From NCBI GenBank assembly GCA_008373205.1, contig RQOS01000050.1, positions 1 through 37,912 of the forward strand: a stretch of DNA of 37,912 nucleotides, read 5' to 3'. The notes under the pieces are model-generated. The model had not been told where the DNA came from and made no database searches. It was given only the letters and a program-made list of their open reading frames with translations. This document shows, piece by piece, positions 8,100-16,021 of the stretch (positions within the stretch are counted from its first letter, which is position 1; the number at the start of each line of letters is the position of its first letter). The stretch comes from SAR202 cluster bacterium. Lineage in GTDB: Bacteria > Chloroflexota > Dehalococcoidia > Lucifugimonadales > Lucifugimonadaceae. A program made the translations under genes and the position numbers.

Positions 8100-8939
8100 T
8101 TGAAAAGTTTAAATTCTGTAAAAGTTGTCAGTGATGGATCATACTTATTAGATGGTGGTCCGTTTTTTGGACCTGTCCCAAAAATACTATGGGAAAAGCA
8201 AGCTAAACCTGATAGAAAAAATAGAGTAAGGCTTGGTCTTAACTCTCTACTTATTAAGAGTGGTGAAGAAAATATATTAGTAAATACTGGAATAGGTTCT
8301 AAAGAACCAGAAATTAATAGAGAAATTTATGGACATGCTTCTTCTAGGTTAATTAGAAATTTGAAGTCAAATGGTGTTTCTGCGAAAGATGTAACTAAAG
8401 TAATATTAACCCAACTTCACTTTGATCATTCTGGAGGATCAACTTCTCTAGATAGAGAAGGCAAATTAATTCCAACATTTCCAAAAGCTAAATATGTTGT
8501 GCAAAAATCTGCTTGGGATGAGGCATTCAATCAGGATGAGAGATTATTACCAGCTTATGGGCATCCTGTAGATCACCTTAATATTCTTGAAGAAAGAGAT
8601 ATGGTTGAATTCTTAGATGGAAATACAGAAGTTAGTCCAGGTGTATTTTGTGAGATGATAGATGGTTACTCTGAAGGACACCAGATAGTAAAAGTAAACG
8701 CTGGCTCAGAGAGAATAGTTTATCTATCAGAATTAATACCCGCTCCTTCTCACCTTCCATTGGCTTACATAACTGCATATGATAGATATCCTGATCAAAC
8801 ATTAGAGATGAAGAGAAGAATTATTGCTGAGTGTGAGCAAGAAGGATGGTTAATGGTCTTTGCTCATGGATATAAAGAGTATGCTGGATACATCAAAAGA
8901 ATGAATCAGACATTAGCTTTAGAACCAATAGCTATATAG
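8100..8939 (+). CDS. MBL-fold metallo-hydrolase, with Gln in place of the first zinc His
   Basis: Metallo-beta-lactamase fold hydrolase, 279 residues, closest in style to GloB/AttM-like (COG0491) enzymes. The metal motif normally HxHxDH reads TQLHFDHSGG, so the first ligand is Q105 while H107, D109 and H110 are intact. A downstream His (EGHQIVKV) and a C-terminal FAHG are also present. The bridging-Asp region reads LSELIPAPSHLPL, with E where D is common. The start is TTG, preceded by a strong GGGGGGT Shine-Dalgarno; an in-frame TAA at 8094-8096 excludes an upstream start. It ends 8 bp inside the convergent mtaB gene. Substrate unknown. Confidence 0.8.
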   Translation: MKSLNSVKVVSDGSYLLDGGPFFGPVPKILWEKQAKPDRKNRVRLGLNSLLIKSGEENILVNTGIGSKEPEINREIYGHASSRLIRNLKSNGVSAKDVTKVILTQLHFDHSGGSTSLDREGKLIPTFPKAKYVVQKSAWDEAFNQDERLLPAYGHPVDHLNILEERDMVEFLDGNTEVSPGVFCEMIDGYSEGHQIVKVNAGSERIVYLSELIPAPSHLPLAYITAYDRYPDQTLEMKRRIIAECEQEGWLMVFAHGYKEYAGYIKRMNQTLALEPIAI

Positions 8940-10203
8940 AAATAATTCCAACTAAAGTATTATCTTCGATCGACTTTACCTTGACCTTAGTTATTGGTAA
9001 AGTCGGTTTTTTATTTGTTGATTTTGATAAGGAAAAATAAGTATAGTTTTCAGTGTATCCAGAAAGGCTATTTTTATTTTCCCAAAGAACATTTTGATCT
9101 GTATTTAATAATGATTTCATATGTTTATTTTTTAGATCGTCTGAAATATTTCTTATTTCTTTTGCCCTTTTTGTTATAACTGACGATTGAACTTTATCAT
9201 TCAAATAAAATGCTGAAGTTCCAGGCCTAACTGAATATGGGAAAACATGAATTTCAGATAATTCAGAAATTTTAAGTAATGCTTTAGTTCTTAAATGGTC
9301 TTCTTCAGTTTCTCCAGGGAATCCAACTATAATATCCGTAGTTATAGAGGAATTAGGAATAATAGTTTTTATATGCTTAACTATTTCTAAAAATTCTTGA
9401 GTAGAGTATTTTCTTCTCATAGATTTCAAAACATTATTAGATCCACTTTGTAGAGGTATATGAAAATGTGGGCATAATCTATCTTTATATTTTTTATTTT
9501 TCCATAGCCCTAAAATATCATCGTTAAACTCATGAGGCTGAACGGATGATAATCTTAATCTAACTATTTGAGTCTGTTCAAGAACACCTAATAGTAACCT
9601 ATGCAAGCTCATATTATCAAGATCATAACCATAAGTTCCAAGCTGAGTTCCCGTAAGAACTACTTCTTTACAACCTTTAGAAACCAAATAATTTATTTGA
9701 GAAATAATTTCATTAGGATGAATAGAATTCTCTCTTCCTCTTACTTTAGGAACAATACAGTAGCTACATATTTGATTACAACCTTTTTGTATAGCGATAG
9801 ATGCTCGAGTTCTTCCTATCAATAAATCTTCTATATTAGAATTAGATTCAGATTTTGTTTCTTTATAAAACTTATTGGATAAAACTAGTGGAAGTTCATT
9901 TTTTTTATCATTCTTAATGACTGTATCTACTATTCCTAGAGATAGTATTTCTGATTCATTTCTTTGAGGATAACAACCTGTAGCAACTAAATGCATTGTC
10001 GGATGATTTTTTTTTATATTTCTTAATCTATTTCTTGCTTTTTTATCAGCAGACTTGGTGACTGTACAAGTATTTAAAATATAAATATCTGACTTCTCTA
10101 GATCGTCAGAAATACTAAATCCTTTAGATAAAATTTCTTTAGAAATTCTTTGAGAATCAGCTATATTAAGTTTACATCCATGAGTTTCTATGTAGACATT
10201 CAT
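8932..10203 (-). CDS. mtaB: tRNA t6A37 methylthiotransferase, MtaB-type radical SAM enzyme
   Basis: Methylthiolates N6-threonylcarbamoyladenosine-37 of tRNAs reading ANN codons. At 423 residues it has the usual three parts: an N-terminal UPF0004 domain with cluster cysteines C10 (ETHGCKLN), C46 (LNTCTVT) and C77 (TGCYPQ); a radical-SAM domain with C142/C146/C149 in GCNQICSYC; and a C-terminal TRAM-like tail. KVRGRE after the CxxxCxxC and TGTQLGTYG are typical. It resembles MtaB more than MiaB, because MiaB has a GCQMN-type N-terminal motif and this has GCKLN. It is convergent with the MBL gene, overlapping by 8 bp, and divergent from fabF. Confidence 0.88.
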   Translation of the reverse strand: MNVYIETHGCKLNIADSQRISKEILSKGFSISDDLEKSDIYILNTCTVTKSADKKARNRLRNIKKNHPTMHLVATGCYPQRNESEILSLGIVDTVIKNDKKNELPLVLSNKFYKETKSESNSNIEDLLIGRTRASIAIQKGCNQICSYCIVPKVRGRENSIHPNEIISQINYLVSKGCKEVVLTGTQLGTYGYDLDNMSLHRLLLGVLEQTQIVRLRLSSVQPHEFNDDILGLWKNKKYKDRLCPHFHIPLQSGSNNVLKSMRRKYSTQEFLEIVKHIKTIIPNSSITTDIIVGFPGETEEDHLRTKALLKISELSEIHVFPYSVRPGTSAFYLNDKVQSSVITKRAKEIRNISDDLKNKHMKSLLNTDQNVLWENKNSLSGYTENYTYFSLSKSTNKKPTLPITKVKVKSIEDNTLVGIISI

Positions 10204-10304
10204 CTAATTACAAATATCATTATCATTATAAAAATTAAGTATATATTGCTATGGATATTCTCATATTAGTATCTATGCTATTTCTTTGAATTTTAGGAGA
10301 AAAA

Positions 10305-11549
10305 ATGTCTAAAAAAGTAGTTGTAACTGGAATTGGATTGATCACACCTTTGGGTCTTGATAGAAATTCTACATGGAAAGGTATCACAACAGGAGTTAAT
10401 GGAATAAAAAATATTACTTCATTTGATACAGAAAATTTTCAAACCAAAATCGCAGCAGAAATCACTGATTTTTCACCTGAAGAAACATTGGGAAAAAAGT
10501 TTTCTAAGAGACTAGATAGATTTGCTCAATTTGCATGTGTCGCTGCACAGGAAGCTATAAAAGACGCAGGTATATTCATAGAGTCTGTAGACGTAAATAG
10601 ATTTTCCGTATTAATTGGAAGTGGTATTGGAGGAATTATAACCTTAAGTGAACAATTTGATGTCTTAAGAGACAAAGGCCCAAATAGAATAAATCCTTTC
10701 TTGGTTCCAATGATGCTTAGTGATATGGCATCTGGCCAAGTATCAATGATGTTAGGAACAAAAGGACCAAATTTTTCTACTGTATCTGCTTGTGCTTCTG
10801 CTGCTGATTCAATCGGACAAGGAATGAGAATGATTCAGAGAGGTGATTCAGACATAGTTATGGCTGGAGGAACAGAAGCTGCAATTTGTCCAATTGGTAT
10901 TGCAGGATTTAATTCTGCAAGAGCTCTATCAACAAACAATGATAATCCATCAAAAGCTTCTCGCCCATTTGATGCAGAAAGAGATGGATTCGTATTAGGT
11001 GAAGGAGCAGGAATACTTATATTAGAAGAAGAAGAACATGCTCTTAAAAGAGGAGCAACAATCTTAAGTGAATTATCAGGTTACGGTGCAACCTCAGATG
11101 CGCATCATGTAACTCAACCTCATCCTGAGGGGGAAGGTGCAGCTGAGGCTATGAATTTAGCAATAAGCGATGCAGGAATTGAAAAAGAAAAAATTGCCTA
11201 CATAAATGCGCATGGAACATCTACCCCTCTAAATGATAAATTTGAAACCATAGCTATAAAAAGGGCTTTCGGAGATCACTCAAAAAAACTAAAAATTTCT
11301 TCAACAAAATCAATGACCGGGCATCTCCTAGGAGCAGCAGGTGGTATAGAAGCAGCATTTACTGTAATGGCTATTAATGAAAAAGTAGTTCCACCTACTA
11401 TAAACCTTCAAAATCCTGATCCTGATTGTGATTTAGATTATGTAGCCAACCATGCTCTAAAAGGGAATGTTCCTGCTGCAATTTCTAATTCTCTAGGATT
11501 TGGAGGACATAATAGTTCACTTCTTTTTCAAGACTACCCTAATCAATAA
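10305..11549 (+). CDS. fabF: Beta-ketoacyl-ACP synthase II
   Basis: Condensing enzyme of type II fatty-acid synthesis: elongates acyl-ACP with malonyl-ACP in the cytoplasm. The length of 414 residues is typical. The catalytic triad is complete: C163 (STVSACASA), H303 (NAHGTSTPLND) and H340 (TGHLLGAAGG). The N-terminus KKVVVTGIGLITPLG is canonical. A good AGGAG Shine-Dalgarno sits 6-7 bp before the ATG. Unusually, the gene is not next to acpP or other fab genes; recJ follows with a 1-bp overlap (TAATG), so the two are translationally coupled. Confidence 0.97.
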   Translation: MSKKVVVTGIGLITPLGLDRNSTWKGITTGVNGIKNITSFDTENFQTKIAAEITDFSPEETLGKKFSKRLDRFAQFACVAAQEAIKDAGIFIESVDVNRFSVLIGSGIGGIITLSEQFDVLRDKGPNRINPFLVPMMLSDMASGQVSMMLGTKGPNFSTVSACASAADSIGQGMRMIQRGDSDIVMAGGTEAAICPIGIAGFNSARALSTNNDNPSKASRPFDAERDGFVLGEGAGILILEEEEHALKRGATILSELSGYGATSDAHHVTQPHPEGEGAAEAMNLAISDAGIEKEKIAYINAHGTSTPLNDKFETIAIKRAFGDHSKKLKISSTKSMTGHLLGAAGGIEAAFTVMAINEKVVPPTINLQNPDPDCDLDYVANHALKGNVPAAISNSLGFGGHNSSLLFQDYPNQ

Positions 11550-13219
11550 TGATTGTTAAAGTTGAAAATAATAAACTTATTTTTGATGAAAAAGATAATA
11601 TTACAGAAACTTTTTCAAATGAAAACATAATAAAAATTCTATTAGAAAATAGATTTATAAAAGATGAAAATAAAAAACAGTTTCTGGAAAGTTTTGATAT
11701 TGACGATATCAATCCATATGAATTTATTCAGATGGAAGAATCTGTTGAATTAATTTCTAAAAAGATTAAATCAAAATCCAAAATTGGTATATATGGTGAT
11801 TTTGATGCAGATGGTTTAACTGGTACTGCTATTCTCCTCGAAACTTTGAGAACATTAGGAGCAGATCCCAAGCCTTTTATACCGCATAGAGAAAATGAAG
11901 GACATGGAATTTCTGAAAAAGGATTAAATACATTAGTAGATATTGGATGTGAACTTATAATTACAGTTGATACGGGAACAAATTCTGATCAAATTATTGA
12001 AAAAATTATAAATGAAAAAAATATTGAATTTGTTATTACTGATCATCATATTCCAGAAAAATCTACTTACAAATATCCAATAATAAATCCCGTATTTGAA
12101 AATATTAGAACAAATTACTCAGGAGCAGGAGTTGCTTGGTTATTATCAAAAGCATTATTTGATAAGTTCGAAATTCCTATGAAAGATGGGATAACATCCT
12201 TAGCAACTATTGGAACTATAGCAGATGTTGCACCGTTACTTGAAAATAATAGGATAATTGTTAAGAACGGGCTAAAAGAAATCTCAGAAACAGATAACTT
12301 TGGTATTTGTGCTCTAAATAACTTGGTAGGTAATAAATTTTTCTATGAAGCTCCAGAAAGTGAATATATATCTTTCTCTTTAGCGCCAAGAATCAATACA
12401 CCAGGTAGAATAGACGACGCTTATTTAGCTTTAAATTTATTGACATCTCAAACTTCAAAATCAGCTCATAATATCTCTCAAAAAATAGAAGTTATGAATG
12501 ATAAAAGGAAATCTTTATCACAAGAACTTTGGAATGAAATTCAAGATCAAATTTCATCTCAATATACCCAACCAATAATAATATTAAACTGTTCAGGGTA
12601 TCCCATTGGTTTGTTAGGCCCACTTGCAGGTAGATTAGTTGAGCAATTATCTAAGCCTATATTATGTTTTGCAGAAAAGGAAGAATTATATAAATTTTCT
12701 TCAAGATCTAATGAAGGTTATCATTTATTTGAGAACTTAAGTAAATTACAAAGTTATTTTATAAACTTTGGAGGACATGCAAGTGCTGCAGGCTTTTCAA
12801 TTAGAAGTAAAGATTTTGAATCTTTCAAAAAAGACTTATTGAGTTTAGATTCAAAAAATAAATCAAAAAAATCTGAAAAAAAATATAGTGTGGATCTTGA
12901 GTTACCAATAAATAATCTAAACTTTCAATTATGGGATGAAATAAAAAAATTATCTCCCTTTGGAGAAAAAAATCCAGTCCCAGTTTTTTTTGCACGAAAC
13001 GCTAATTTAGAAAAATTTCGAAGGATTGGTAAAGATAAAAATCATATGTCTGGACAAATTAATAATGATGATAATATCTTTGATTTCATATACTTCAATT
13101 GTGGTGAAAAAAATCTTCTAAAGGGAAAAATAAATTTTCTGTACCAACTTAGGACTGACTATTGGAATGGTAAAATTCAGAAAAAAATTCAAATTTTAGA
13201 AATGGAAAATACTGAATAG
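11549..13219 (+). CDS. recJ: Single-stranded-DNA-specific exonuclease RecJ
   Basis: 5'-3' ssDNA exonuclease of the DHH/DHHA1 superfamily used in RecF-pathway recombination and mismatch repair. 556 residues, close to E. coli RecJ (577). Motif I is YGDFDADGLTG with D84, D86 and D88; motif III is ITDHHIPE with DHH at 165-167; the DHHA1 signature FGGHASAAGFSI is present, and an OB-like C-terminal region (SPFGEKNPVPVFF) follows. The ATG overlaps the fabF stop codon. The gene ends one base before the convergent stop of lgt. Confidence 0.93.
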   Translation: MIVKVENNKLIFDEKDNITETFSNENIIKILLENRFIKDENKKQFLESFDIDDINPYEFIQMEESVELISKKIKSKSKIGIYGDFDADGLTGTAILLETLRTLGADPKPFIPHRENEGHGISEKGLNTLVDIGCELIITVDTGTNSDQIIEKIINEKNIEFVITDHHIPEKSTYKYPIINPVFENIRTNYSGAGVAWLLSKALFDKFEIPMKDGITSLATIGTIADVAPLLENNRIIVKNGLKEISETDNFGICALNNLVGNKFFYEAPESEYISFSLAPRINTPGRIDDAYLALNLLTSQTSKSAHNISQKIEVMNDKRKSLSQELWNEIQDQISSQYTQPIIILNCSGYPIGLLGPLAGRLVEQLSKPILCFAEKEELYKFSSRSNEGYHLFENLSKLQSYFINFGGHASAAGFSIRSKDFESFKKDLLSLDSKNKSKKSEKKYSVDLELPINNLNFQLWDEIKKLSPFGEKNPVPVFFARNANLEKFRRIGKDKNHMSGQINNDDNIFDFIYFNCGEKNLLKGKINFLYQLRTDYWNGKIQKKIQILEMENTE

Positions 13220-13220
13220 G

Positions 13221-14051
13221 CTAAATTCTTCTTGTCTTTATACCTAAGAATATAATCGATACTATGAAGCAAATTATAGCTATAAAATGAGCTTCTTGAA
13301 GACCTAGAATATATGCTTTATCCAGTCTAACCCATTGTATAGCAAATCTGCCTAAACTATACCATGCAAGATAAACAAACCATAGGCTACCCAATGGCTT
13401 AATCTTATTTCTAAGTGCCACTAAAAGTACCATACCAAGGATATCCCAAATAAACTCATAGGCAACAGCAGGATGAACTGCAGTAGATGGATCTGTTCCA
13501 CGTGGAAAATGTCCGTTACTATAATTTTCGGATCTAACTACGCATGAATATCCAGGTGAATTTGGATTAGAAAAGTACCAACCAAAAAAGAAATCTGTAG
13601 CCCTAGAACAATGCTCTCCATTAACTATATCCCCTATTCTTCCAATTGCTTGACCTGCTAACATAGCTGGAGCTGCAAAATCCATTAATTGTCCCATAGT
13701 TTCAGAAGAAGCTTTAGTTAACTTTAAATATAGAAGTCCACCTGTTATTCCTCCTATAATTCCCCCCCATAAACCTATTCCGCCTTTCCATATATAAATG
13801 AAGTACAATGGATTATCAATGTAGTAATCTAAATTATCAATAATATGAACTAATCTTGCTCCAATTATTCCTCCAATTACCCCCCAAGATGCAACATTGA
13901 AGACTAAATCATCCTCGATTCCGGCTTTTCTTGATTGCTTTATCACAATATAAATTGCAGCAACAACTCCTACTAAAGAAAAAAAGCCATGCCAAGATAA
14001 TGCTAAATATTCGAACTCAAATATCATAGGATGAAATGGAATTTTTATCAT
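13221..14051 (-). CDS. lgt: Prolipoprotein diacylglyceryl transferase
   Basis: Inner-membrane enzyme that moves diacylglycerol from phosphatidylglycerol to the lipobox cysteine of prolipoproteins. 276 residues with about seven hydrophobic segments. The signature region reads GRIGDIVNGEH (canonical GRIGNFINGE), with R138, N144, G145 and E146 conserved; GGIIGARLVHI and the N-terminal SWHG are also family features. The C-terminal SLGRFAIQWVRLD is typical. It shows that lipoprotein modification occurs in this organism. It stands alone, convergent with recJ (1-bp gap) and divergent from the xerC/D gene. Confidence 0.94.
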   Translation of the reverse strand: MIKIPFHPMIFEFEYLALSWHGFFSLVGVVAAIYIVIKQSRKAGIEDDLVFNVASWGVIGGIIGARLVHIIDNLDYYIDNPLYFIYIWKGGIGLWGGIIGGITGGLLYLKLTKASSETMGQLMDFAAPAMLAGQAIGRIGDIVNGEHCSRATDFFFGWYFSNPNSPGYSCVVRSENYSNGHFPRGTDPSTAVHPAVAYEFIWDILGMVLLVALRNKIKPLGSLWFVYLAWYSLGRFAIQWVRLDKAYILGLQEAHFIAIICFIVSIIFLGIKTRRI

Positions 14052-14140
14052 ATTATAAAAAGATAGTTTTTAGATTTATTACAATTATATTAATTTAATC
14101 TAGAAAAATTTCAATTATTTTAATGAGAGTTTTTATATAA

Positions 14141-15037
14141 ATGGTTTTAGATAATAATTTAGAAAAATTTTATAATTATATTTCTTCAGAAAAAGGATAT
14201 AGTCAGAATACACTAATGGCATACTCAAATGACCTTAAATTATTTGCTGATTATTTGGAAAAAAAGAATAAATTTGAATGGGAAAAAGTTACAAAAAAAG
14301 AAATTACTGAGTATTTTAAGTTATTAAATACTTCTTTATCCCAAAGTTCAAAGAAGAGAAAATATGCCTCAATAAAATCTTTCTTCTTATTTCTAACAAA
14401 AGAAAGATATATATCTGAAGGAATATTTGAAGATATGAAATCTCCAAAAGTTTCAAATCCTATACCAAAGCCTCTATCTGAAAAAGAAATAAATTTAATA
14501 ATAGATTTTAAAAATAAAGATAAATTTTATATTAGAGACTCATGTATATTCATGTTGATGTACGCTTCTGGTTTAAGAGTTAGTGAAGTTATTGGTATAA
14601 AAATTGGTGAAGTTGATACAGAAAATAATTCAGTAAAAGTTACAGGTAAAGGAAATAAACAAAGAATATTACCAATCTACAACAAAGCAAATGAAAAAAT
14701 AAATGAATATATAAAAAAAATAAGACCTTATTTTTCTAAATCAAATAGTTACTCTTCACTACTTTTCTTGAATAAAAATTCAAAAATTATAACTAGACAA
14801 TATGTCTGGAGAAGCTTAAAAATAAGAGGTATTGAAAAAGGAATAGTTAAAAATATTACTCCACATATGATTAGACATAGTTTTGCAACTCATCTATTAC
14901 ATGGTGGTGCGAGTATAAGACATGTTCAAGAGTTTTTAGGTCACAGCTCAATTGAATCTACACAAATATATACCAAGATCCCCAATCAGAAACTAATTGA
15001 AGACTATAATATTGCACATCCAAGAGGAAATAAATAG
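14141..15037 (+). CDS. Tyrosine recombinase, XerC/XerD type
   Basis: Site-specific recombinase that resolves chromosome dimers at dif. 298 residues, exactly the XerC/D size. Residues ~1-95 are the SAM-like core-binding domain (YISSEKGYSQNTLMAYSNDL). The catalytic domain has all active-site residues: R146 (ASGLRVSE), K170 (GKGNKQR), H242 and R245 (HMIRHSFATHLL), H268 (LGHSS) and nucleophile Y277 (TQIYTK). No dif-like site was recognised nearby, and nothing suggests an integrative element, so a housekeeping role is likely. XerC and XerD cannot be told apart here. It is first gene of a unit continuing through uvrC. Confidence 0.9.
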   Translation: MVLDNNLEKFYNYISSEKGYSQNTLMAYSNDLKLFADYLEKKNKFEWEKVTKKEITEYFKLLNTSLSQSSKKRKYASIKSFFLFLTKERYISEGIFEDMKSPKVSNPIPKPLSEKEINLIIDFKNKDKFYIRDSCIFMLMYASGLRVSEVIGIKIGEVDTENNSVKVTGKGNKQRILPIYNKANEKINEYIKKIRPYFSKSNSYSSLLFLNKNSKIITRQYVWRSLKIRGIEKGIVKNITPHMIRHSFATHLLHGGASIRHVQEFLGHSSIESTQIYTKIPNQKLIEDYNIAHPRGNK

Positions 15038-15060
15038 AATAAAGTAAAGGAGAGATTATA

Positions 15061-15771
15061 ATGCCTGTAGTTACATTGGAAGGTTATCTTGGATCTGGAT
15101 ACCAAAACATAGGAAGAAAAGTTTCAGAAAATTTAGATATAGATTTTGTTGATAGAGTCATTCTTTCAGAAGTCGCAAGAGAACTTGATACTCATTTAGG
15201 AGAAATTTTAGATCTTGAAAAAAAACCTCAGGAAAAATCACTTGTTGAGAAATTATCAGACAGACTCTTAAAGGCTCTTGAAAAATCTGCACTATCTGGT
15301 GGAGGAGCTGATCCTTTTTTTGGGCATGGAGTAGAAAATCTTCTTTCACAACCTTATAAAGATTTTCCTCATACAGAAGAATTAAGTGAAAACTTAGATT
15401 TTACTAAGGCAATAAGAAAAGTAATCAAAGAAATAGCTTCTGAAGGCAGTGTTCTTATTTTAGGTAGAGGCGCATCTGGAGTATTAAGAAACGACCCTAA
15501 TGCCCTTAAAGTTGGTATATATTGTGACGAGGAAGTACGAATCAAAAAGTATGCTCAAAGATATGATATTTCAGAGGAAGAATCTAGAAAAAAAATAGTA
15601 GAATATGATGAAGGAAAGAAAAACTATTACTTAAATGTGTTTCAAAAGCAACCTTTGGATCCATCAATTTTTAATATGATTTTCAATTCTGAACTTTTGT
15701 CTGAAGAAGAAATTATAGACGACATATGTGAAAATGCAAAAAAATATTTATTAAAGAGATCAAATGGCTAA
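15061..15771 (+). CDS. Cytidylate-kinase-like P-loop protein
   Basis: P-loop NTPase of the cytidylate-kinase-like family (Pfam PF13189 type), distinct from canonical Cmk. 236 residues. N-terminus VVTLEGYLGSGYQNIGRKV holds the GxxGSG P-loop (usual form QYGSGGREIG); FVDRVILSEVARELD follows, then SVLILGRGASGVLRND and the lid-like RYDISEEESRKKI. A strong AAGGAG Shine-Dalgarno lies 8 bp before the ATG. Substrate unproven: family members occur in many bacteria without biochemical characterisation. It overlaps the next small gene by 8 bp, implying translational coupling. Confidence 0.82.
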   Translation: MPVVTLEGYLGSGYQNIGRKVSENLDIDFVDRVILSEVARELDTHLGEILDLEKKPQEKSLVEKLSDRLLKALEKSALSGGGADPFFGHGVENLLSQPYKDFPHTEELSENLDFTKAIRKVIKEIASEGSVLILGRGASGVLRNDPNALKVGIYCDEEVRIKKYAQRYDISEEESRKKIVEYDEGKKNYYLNVFQKQPLDPSIFNMIFNSELLSEEEIIDDICENAKKYLLKRSNG

Positions 15772-16021
15772 AAAAACAAAGAAAAGTAGAAAAAACAGCA
15801 AACCTAACGTTTTTAAACAAACTACTGCAACTAATACTACAGTAGATACTAACAATGAAGTTTCATTAGTAGAGAATAAACCTTCCAATAAAAAAGTTAA
15901 TAGCTCTAATGACCAAGTTTATGTATCAGGTAATTCAGTATCTCTAGAGCTAAAAAAAATGGGGATAATTTCATCCTCATTACTTGTAATACTTATAATA
16001 CTAACTTTTATACTTGGTTAA
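15764..16021 (+). CDS. Small basic protein with a C-terminal membrane anchor; unknown
   Basis: An 85-residue protein, unrecognised. Residues 1-20 are very basic (MAKKTKKSRKNSKP), 20-60 are polar and low in complexity (rich in N, S, T), and 67-84 are one hydrophobic segment (GIISSSLLVILIILTFIL), giving a tail-anchored layout. It overlaps the CMK-like gene upstream and uvrC downstream by 8 bp each, which supports it as a real coupled gene. The length, basic N-terminus and single C-terminal TM resemble SecE/Sec-accessory or ribosome-tethering small proteins only in general shape; no function is assigned. Confidence 0.7.
   Translation: MAKKTKKSRKNSKPNVFKQTTATNTTVDTNNEVSLVENKPSNKKVNSSNDQVYVSGNSVSLELKKMGIISSSLLVILIILTFILG

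Noticed and set aside
14141-15037. Integrase of a mobile element, given a tyrosine recombinase and nearby tRNAs
   Set aside because: Size and motifs fit XerC/D, the tRNAs are 9 kb away and intact, and no att duplication or phage genes are seen.
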